From Xestospongia bergquistia (Eukaryota > Porifera > Demospongiae > Haplosclerida > Petrosiidae): 64,000 nt of DNA. The stretch is taken from contig OZ014413.1 of assembly GCA_963965975.1 (NCBI GenBank), positions 6,021,501 through 6,085,500 of the forward strand, read 5' to 3'. Within the stretch, counting starts at the first letter, position 1. The number at the start of each line of letters is the position of its first letter. This document shows positions 56,015 to 64,000 of this stretch, piece by piece. The translations under genes were made by a program, and so were the position numbers. A model generated the notes under the pieces. That model was not told the origin of the DNA, did no database searches, and saw only the letters and a list, made by a program, of their open reading frames with translations.

Positions 56015-57748
56015 GTCAGTGTGTATTGTGTATAGTTTGTATTTCACTTGTTGTCTCTATTACATGTACATATATATAGTACTACCTGTCTAATAGGTCA
56101 GGATAGAGATCAAATTCTAATGTAAAAGAGGACCCTTTTCACTCTATCACAATTTCTAATGAAATCTAAATGTGTGAGATAAAAGATGCTTCTTTTAATT
56201 TCTGATGATATATGACCAATAGTTAATATGACCTGAAAAGCAAGCTTTAAGATACCCAATTATACCAAAATTATTCTTATTTGAGTAATGCTAACATTTG
56301 AAAATATTTTGATAGTCACAACCACATTTTTCAATGTTAAAACTGTTTTCTAAACTTGTTGGCATATAATTTTGGATTGTCTTATTAAATGTCTATCATC
56401 TTTTCTCTTATTATTTGTATATGAGATGTATATAAACTTTGCAACTGGAAATGTTGCATGTAGTCCTCATCAACACATATATAATACCTTGGGTTACATA
56501 GTGACTATACCACTTTTAAGAATAATTAATAGGTTAAAAGAAACATATATTATAATAAGTCTTTAATACATAAATTGGACCTAGGACCAAATTTTGCATG
56601 CAAAAATTGGACCTAGGTCCAATTTTAACTAGGAACAAATTTGCCATGACAGCTATACTTAATCTTATGCCGCCTGACGTTTCTACATGGGTTCAAGCGT
56701 ATGTCAATACTATAATAAAAGGTAGCCGACAACGGCAAATCCTTTCGCTATGCGTAGCCAATAAATTAACAAAGAAAAAAACAGAAACTGTTCCCAAACT
56801 CTAAACGTACTTTTAGTGTAGGACTAACGTTGTAAAATAAAAAAAAAGTAGAAAAAACAGAGTAATGGCTATATTAACAATGATTTTTTCCAATCACAGC
56901 AGGTCCTTACATTGTCCTATCCTGTAATGTCTTTTCAATATTAGTATTTATGGCAATCAAAGTATGTGAGTGTGTAGTGAGTATTTAACCCTTTGTCTAC
57001 CTCATTTTTGAGATTCATAAGCTTAACGACGTATTCGTGCCCCACAAGCCATACGTATATAATATAATTCATGGCATGGTAAATAATCATGATAAGTGAT
57101 AAAATGGTAGAGTCATCTGTGATACAAAATCTGGAATTAGTGTTTACAAGTGACGATTAAGAACTCTGGCCTTACAAAAGGCAAGATCAATTGAGTGTCA
57201 CCCATATTAACATCACATGATAAGGAGCACCATATTAGGAGCTCTCTATAGAAGTAAATAAATAAAAGGTATTGTATGTAAAGATATATGCTACATTCTA
57301 TGACAAATGATTGGAGAAGAGTACATCCCTTTGTATAATGAGCACATTTTCGCTAATCAGTTCTGCTCTTGTTCATAAACTACCACACTACGCAGTAGAA
57401 AGTAGGTTATTTTCTTGATACAGGAAAAAATTGCTAATCATAACAATAAAATTTAATGTTATTATCACTGTGACATGTTTGGCATCTAAATTGTCTCTAG
57501 ACACCTTGGGGTGTCTAGAGACATCTGAAAAAAATGATAGTGTTTGAGGATGTGTAAACCCATGTTATATATATTTATCCTTTAACAACTCTAAATGTTA
57601 CAAATAGTAGGTAGTTCATTTATTTTTTTTAATGTTTAATTATTTTTTTGAGATGATGTTATCATAATAAAAATGTATATCAGTTTATATTGGTCATAAA
57701 TAAAGAAGGTACACTTTATTGTCATTGTTTTACAAAGTGTTTTATATA

Positions 57749-57825
57749 TGTGTGTGTGTGTAAGTATGTATGTATGTACGTATGTATGCATGTATGTATG
57801 TATGCATACATATAATATATATATA

Positions 57826-57877
<52 letters not shown>
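57749..57877. repeat. (TG)n/(TATG)n and (TTA)n microsatellites (copy 2)
   Basis: Same lengths as at 53087-53215, supporting a very young duplication or an assembly duplication. Confidence 0.95.
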
Positions 57878-57879
<2 letters not shown>

Positions 57880-57974
57880 ATACATTTGTTCGATAATAAT
57901 ATAACTGATATATGTATACTTATATCATATGTTCTTTTAGAGACCAAATCATTAGTACCAACACTCTCCTGGCA

Positions 57975-60900
57975 ATGACAGCTCAAATTACAGTAAAAAA
58001 CTATAATAGGGTTGTAAGTCTACCAATAAATATTACAATATACTATATGCATCTGTGTAAATAAAAAGAAACATTGTATATTATTGTTAAGTATGGTAGC
58101 ACTAGCACTATATGTAGTAACAGGCACAGGAAAATGACTGTCACATTTCATCTATTACACTACTGTTAAAGTTCCCTCATAGGGTTATTTTAGAAGCTAC
58201 TTGGCATTATTTATTATGTTAATCTTAGTTATTATCTAACAGTAGTAGTAGTTTCTTCAATAATGTTATAATGTATTACTAAAGAGGAAAACTGCTAAAC
58301 AGTCAAATTGTTTATTATCTTGTCTTTTACATACTAGTACAATATTTTGTGGAATTTTTGACTTGTGTATGATTTAATTTTTTAAATTTAATGACTTGTT
58401 TTCCTATTATATAGGACTATGAACATAAAGAGTCTCTTGTGTTGAGGCGTTTAGACAGAAAAAAACAAATCTTTTCGAAAGGAGCAGACATCAAACAATG
58501 CTTTCTTTCTGTAAGACCCTATTATTAATTTACAATTATTTGCATTTACTAACTTAACAGTTAATTCAAAGCAATTATATAGATTTAATGAGTATTAATT
58601 TGTTTTTCCCACACCTAGACATTAATTTAAAATTAAATATTTGCATAATTTGTTAATTATTACTATAATTGTTAAAGCTGCTAATTAGTATTCATAATTA
58701 AAAACATACATGACCTTTACATGTGGTATTTTTAATATTGTCTTATAATTTAATTGAATGAAATCTATTATATTGTGTGATAGTAATGTCATAATTAATG
58801 ATACATGTCAATGTAAAGTAATAACTTGTATTGTGTATACACATGTTACAGAGATGTAGTTGGATTTTCTTTATTTTACATATAGGATAATCCATTTATA
58901 ATATGCGCAACACCTCATACTATAGCTTACATCTATGATCATAACACAATAGTGCAATTCTTGGAAAATGCAGGTGCTACTCCTGATTATGTAAGTATAA
59001 TTATAGATGTATATAATTGAGGTCAATGTTTAGAATAACTCAAGTATATGATTAGTACATTGATATTATGTGCATGTACATATACTTATTTTCAACTGCA
59101 AGCATTTTTCGATTTTGTTGGTCACTCATAAGCACAAGATATTGTTGTGATTCTTGATTGAGTCACCTCTCAAACTCAGACACCATTATGTCAATAACTT
59201 GAAAATAAAATGCTACATGGAAATTTTCCTCATTTCCAGATACTCTGCGCAGATTGTGGTAATTTTCATTCATTCGTCGGCTAATTTTTCTTGCATGTGG
59301 ATCTATAACTTCAATGTCTAGGTCTTCAGCTAACTGCATGGCTTCATCATAAAACATCTTGAATGTTGCTTCATTTCTCATAGTTTGAAGTGTTTTAACA
59401 TTTATAATGTAACGCATTAAAAGTTGTGATTGTTCCTCAGAGTCTGTGTCTTTGCCACTAGAACTTGAAGGGAAGTACCTCAGAATGTCATTCATTTCTA
59501 CTCGAGGATCGAGAGCATTAATTACAATAGTATTAATTTTTGAACAGGGAGCCTGTGCTCCCAAGGCCACCCTAAGTCCTCCATTCCAAGTCCATTTAAT
59601 AGATAATTAATTATTTTGACGTTTACTGGCTGTGTTTCAATGTTTTGTTTTTCTCAACATTATTTTTCTTTTAATATTTGTTTCTATAGCTAGTAAATAT
59701 TATTAAATAATTCATTTTAATCAGGTCATGTAACACTAAGGTACAACAGTGTTACCAATTGATTATATATATAGTTTAGAAAGAAATGTTGAGAGTTTGA
59801 CTACACTTACATTTATTTGTTTACAAGTGTTAGAATTAAAAATAATTAGGCCAGTAATGCTACTAGCTTTGATGTTATGTTGGAATGAACATTTGTTACC
59901 TTAACTTAACTGGGTTAGAAGACTAAATTGAGTCACATCAACAATACTAGGAACTGTTTATACAACAAACGTAGTATTGATTTTGATGGAGAAACTGTAG
60001 CTTTGTCATTTCATTACATGTAGAATAGTAACTAAACTAAACACTTGTATATACTGTTGTATTTATTATGATGTATATTGTTGTGATTTCTTAGAGTGAA
60101 ATTATGTTAGTAGCTGCCTATGAAGGACAGTTAGATAAAGTGGAAGAAGCTATAAACAAAAATGCTTATATTAATGCAAAAGATCCAGATGTAAGTTATA
60201 CCTTATTATAGTAAATGACTCTTTTGTAGAAAGGTTAGCTTACCAATTTCACAATTATAATTTTATTTATAACAATATAATATTTTCATGAGAAAGACAG
60301 ATATACAAGACTTAGCACTTAAAATGTAAAATCTTTTGATTTTCATATAATACTTAAAATGTAAGGAGCTACACTGTATATCTCATGACATTGTAATACA
60401 GGAATCCATATGATGATGAAAACATTAGGAAGTTTGTGTGCAGACACCAGCATCAGGTTGTTATACTCAAAACCATAGTGTAGTATAAGAATCAACAATT
60501 CAATATACAGTTTTACTATCTTTTTAAAATAGTAATAGTCATATTTCTATTTGCATTCTTTGCTGTTTTATTATCAGAATCTGTGTACAGCTTTGCATTA
60601 TGCTGTATATAATGCATACATTGAGATAGTTAAGTATCTCCTACAATCAAATGCAGATCCCAATATTTGTAACAAGGTCAGTGTGTATTGTGTATAGTTT
60701 GTATTTCACTTGTTGTCTCTATTACATGTACATATATATAGTACTACCTGTCTAATAGGTCAGGATAGAGATCAAATTCTAATGTAAAAGAGGACCCTTT
60801 TCACTCTATCACAATTTCTAATGAAATCTAAATGTGTGAGATAAAAGATGCTTCTTTTAATTTCTGATGATATATGACCAATAGTTAATATGACCTGAAA

Positions 60901-62755
60901 AGCAAGCTTTAAGATACCCAATTATACCAAAATTATTCTTATTTGAGTAATGCTAACATTTGAAAATATTTTGATAGTCACAACCACATTTTTCAATGTT
61001 AAAACTGTTTTCTAAACTTGTTGGCATATAATTTTGGATTGTCTTATTAAATGTCTATCATCTTTTCTCTTATTATTTGTATATGAGATGTATATAAACT
61101 TTGCAACTGGAAATGTTGCATGTAGTCCTCATCAACACATATATAATACCTTGGGTTACATAGTGACTATACCACTTTTAAGAATAATTAATAGGTTAAA
61201 AGAAACATATATTATAATAAGTCTTTAATACAGTACTTGTTAAAAAGTGTTAGTCTCTTTTGACAACATCATGAATTGATAATGATAATATGTTTAAGTC
61301 TACTGATGCAAATCAGGACAGTGTTATTCATTAATTGTACCAGTGGTTTGATTACTGCTTCTTGTTTGGCTTTACTACTTGACACATTTATTATTAGATG
61401 AAATGAGGTAACAATGGCAAGATGTTTGTAATTTTAAGTACTATTTATGTATGTTGCATCTTGAATCCATAATGATAAAAGGTCACTATCATTTTCTCAC
61501 AACTATTTCAAACTCTAGTTTTCTATAACAGTGAAAACAACTGCAACACCAGCAAAACCAAAACTATCTTATGACAGTTTTCACAATGTTAACATTTTTG
61601 TAATTTAATATTTGATCTACTTTGTGATAGATATGTATTGTAATACTGTGATATTATACAGCAACTGTTAAAATATAATGCAGAATCCCACTTTTGTGAC
61701 ATATGTTATGTGTAGAGATTACTCCGTGTTATTAGATTTAAATCAGTATTTACTAGATATAATATATTATTGGTATGATTATTACAGCTTTCAATGACTA
61801 CTCATTTGTTATAAAAGGATTAGCATGCATAATTAGTGGCAGTTACAAGTAGGTGTAGCCTGTTATCACAGTACATATCCCTGAAGCGTATTTGTATTCA
61901 CATAGGTGCCACTCTGTTCTGATGATATAGAGAATGGTATTATCAGCATTATGTTCTACTTAAACTGTTACTAGCTATCTCCAAAACCAAACACTAAACT
62001 CCATATTATGCATAATGAGTCCAGCCTATGACTGTTATATTCAGTTGTAGTAAAGGTACTATTATATATCCTTAATCTAGTAAACTGTGTTAATAACTCT
62101 TGGACAATAGCATTCCAATTTATGATATATATATCACTGTATTATATATTAATGTTGGAGCTTCATGCTTTATTGCAGTGGCTTAACATTTAATTTTTCA
62201 GTTATATTAAGTTTGTGGATCAAAAAATTAATGTGTGTTTTTTTTGTGAGATTAGGCACTTTAGTAGAACTTTCACATTATACAATGTAGAACATAAATG
62301 AGTTCTTACATGAGAAAAACCTAATCAATACTAAGATTGTTTGGAACCATGTGTGTATGCATAATATTTCAACATATGTCTGACTTAACTATTTTTAACT
62401 ATTGTTATTATTAAACAGCTCATTTCATTTTGTAGTGGGGACATAGTCCGCTTTATCTAGCATTATGGAGAAGTCAACATGACATTTTTAATCTTTTATG
62501 TTCCTTTGCAGCAAGAGATATGGAACAAGTTATAACAGTTAGTGATAAATACAATAATATATTTACTACATTGACATAGTGATTATAATATATTATAAGC
62601 ATGATCTAATTATATGTTGGTACATGTCACAGTTATAATTTTTTTTATAGGATTTGTTACTTTTGATTTCAGTTGGAGATGGTGATGTAGAAAATGTAAC
62701 TGTAGCACTTACACAAGGTGCTAATGTTAAAATTATTACTCCTGATCATGACAAG
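57975..62755 (+). CDS. Ankyrin-repeat protein gene (tandem copy 2 plus single-copy exons; 3' end not in window)
   Basis: The same five exons as copy 1 recur at 57975-58013, 58415-58510, 58886-58990, 60095-60190 and 60578-60676. They are followed by single-copy exons 62436-62537 (WGHSPLYLALWRSQHDIFNL and on, donor gttagt) and 62651-62755 (DLLLLISVGDGDVENVTVAL, QGANVKII; donor gttagt). All are phase 0, which allows repeat exons to be gained or skipped without shifting the frame. The new exons look like degenerate ankyrin units. No terminal exon or stop is visible by 64000, so the gene probably continues. Start choice is uncertain: the 13-codon first exon is inferred from an ATG followed by a good donor only. 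Confidence 0.7.
59140..59593 (-). pseudogene. hAT transposase fragment (copy 2)
   Basis: Duplicate of 54478-54931, carried by the 4,662-bp tandem duplication. One base change converts Val to Met near the end (IDIVVSEFER to IDIMVSEFER). Confidence 0.5.
61233..62435. other. Intron / single-copy sequence
   Basis: AT-rich sequence between ankyrin exons; no open frame or repeat recognised. Confidence 0.4.
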
Positions 62756-62937
62756 GTTAGTACACTGATTAATTAACAATAAATATTGTTATTTGTTAGC
62801 GTTTACTGTGAAGGTCCAGGTTATTTTATTTTGTGTTAACAATATTTACTGTGGTTAGATTTTTTTAATTAGTGTAATTATAATGTCAATGTGTTAATAT
62901 GTGATAATGAGCAGTTCAATGAGTTACTTTTCTTTAA

Positions 62938-63774
62938 TGAATTATAACCACTGCATTTCATAACAAGAACTGTTTCTAACTCCATTATCATACAATTATT
63001 TTACCAAACGAGGAGTTCTTAAACCAACATTTTTGTTTCTTATCGTCCTAGTATTGTTACTTGTCTTGGTATAGTCTTTTGTCATTTCTTACTATTTAAG
63101 ACTGTCTTGTAGTGTGTATGATATAGAGTTGATTGTGTTCCTTTTCTTAAAGAAAGTTTTTTGACAAAACTTACTTGCCCGTTACATTTACCTTTTAAAG
63201 TATTATATTCTATAACAAAGGATATGAGTCACAGGCATTTAAGAGATTTAGCTTACCCACTCTTATAGATGTTATTTCATTTAAGAGGTAGCTTAATCTA
63301 TTTTTTCATATTTCCATGAAACTCGTCATTTTATTCTGTTGACATTATCATGCAAATATTTTACCAAATGAGGAGTTCTTTAAACCAACATTTACTTTAA
63401 TTGATATTCCTATTTGACATTTTCACAAATATTTTAGTGACCTTGCACAATTAATACAATCTTCTCCCAAAGTCAATTTTAGCAAAATGCTATATATGAT
63501 GTTATTTTTGTAAACAGTTGACATGTTGTTATCTTGTATTTTGGTAAAGCATATTCATATTTTGTCATTGACAACTCATAAGTGACAGGAAGATATCTAT
63601 TATTAAGTTCTGTTGACCTGAACTTTATAATTTGGAAACTAGTACTGTAGATATAATTGTTTAAGGCATCTAGTATTCATAGAGATACTACACCTGATGT
63701 AAGTCAAGTAAAAAATTGAAGTTATCTTGATGTTAGAAACAGTTCTTGTTATGAAATGCAGTGGTTATAATTCA
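62938..63774. mobile_element. Non-autonomous element with perfect 43-bp terminal inverted repeats
   Basis: 62938-62980 (TGAATTATAACCACTGCATT and on) is the exact reverse complement of 63732-63774. Just inside, a ttttaccaaacgaggagttc word at about 63000-63030 repeats as ttttaccaaatgaggagttc at about 63359-63390. The 837-bp interior has no coding capacity. I could not find a clear target duplication. It lies in the intron after the exon at 62651-62755. Perfect arms suggest a fairly recent or homogenised element. Confidence 0.8.
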
Positions 63775-64000
63775 AATACTACATTATTCATGACTTTGTT
63801 GGACTAGATGTTACTAACACTTGTACTAATACAATACTATAATGTCATATAACCAGTAATTTTAGAGAGAGAAATATTGGTAAATGATATAAAGTAGACT
63901 TTTGCAAAATTTAATTTGGCAAATGACTTATTCTGTCTACTAACCCACTGCTAATTAAAATATTGGAGGATAAAAGTTAACGAAACACAACTTGTAAAAA
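63775..64000. other. Window end, no feature
   Basis: AT-rich, presumably intronic sequence of the ankyrin gene. No exon recognised. Confidence 0.4.

Larger units (their letters stand above)
51907..56570. repeat. Recent tandem duplication, copy 1 (4,662-bp period)
   Basis: Sequence from 51909 to 56570 recurs at 56571-61232 at a constant offset of 4,662 bp, so there are no net indels. The left breakpoint lies inside the right terminal repeat of the Ginger-like element (cataaattgg word), and the right one after tctttaataca; 'ca' is shared at the junction. I saw only one substitution outside the terminal repeat (54527 versus 59189 region, Val/Met in the antisense hAT frame). A local 26-bp inversion distinguishes the copies at 51924-51949. 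Confidence 0.95.
56571..61232. repeat. Recent tandem duplication, copy 2
   Basis: Near-perfect copy of 51909-56570. It starts with the last 81 bp of the Ginger-like terminal repeat (to 56651) but has none of the element's interior. Single-copy sequence resumes at 61233 (gtacttgtt). Even the TG and TTA microsatellites have the same length in both copies. Confidence 0.95.

Overview
The window is strongly AT-rich, intron-bearing animal-type DNA with no operons. The short phase-0 exons, an intronless POT-like transporter family, CENP-B-type, Ginger-type, hAT, piggyBac and Gypsy elements, a Penelope element, THAP and PHD fragments and ankyrin exons together suggest an early-branching metazoan. A demosponge such as Amphimedon is my best guess; that is inference, not proof.

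Layout. 1-8893 is an old, gene-free tandem duplication of about 4.5 kb. 8894-12593 is intergenic, with a decayed pogo/Tigger-like transposon (9965-10808) bounded by TA. 12594-14288 is the one clearly intact gene, a POT/SLC15-like transporter. Immediately 3' of it sits a young Gypsy LTR element (14492-17894): near-identical LTRs, 5-bp target duplication, but protease and most of RT deleted. 20190-27183 holds two broken paralogues of the transporter (20496-21146 on the minus strand, 25564-26650 on the plus strand), a decayed minus-strand Gypsy element (21338-23770), a 39-bp minisatellite, a MITE and a 65-bp minisatellite. 27184-31262 has scattered possible exons, a TTAA-flanked piggyBac-type MITE and a Penelope-like retroelement remnant.

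32100-46925 is a higher-order repeat field with a very recent 6.04-kb tandem duplication that carries a GC-rich hAT-type MITE. 47350-52142 holds a THAP pseudogene, a minus-strand PHD-finger pseudogene and a Ginger1-like DNA transposon (integrase zinc finger, GPY motif, Ulp1-like protease, PHD). The transposon has inverted termini and a GCTA target duplication and interrupts an unidentified open frame. 51907-61232 is a second very recent tandem duplication (4,662 bp). Each copy contains the 5' exons of an ankyrin-repeat gene, with an antisense hAT transposase fragment in an intron; the gene continues to two more exons by 62755. A TIR element lies at 62938-63774.

Only the transporter and the ankyrin gene look like host genes that could be functional. 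Most of the rest is mobile DNA at different stages of decay, and segmental duplication is the dominant process. Because two duplications are nearly identical, haplotype-duplication assembly artefacts must be considered. No tRNA, rRNA or CRISPR array was seen.
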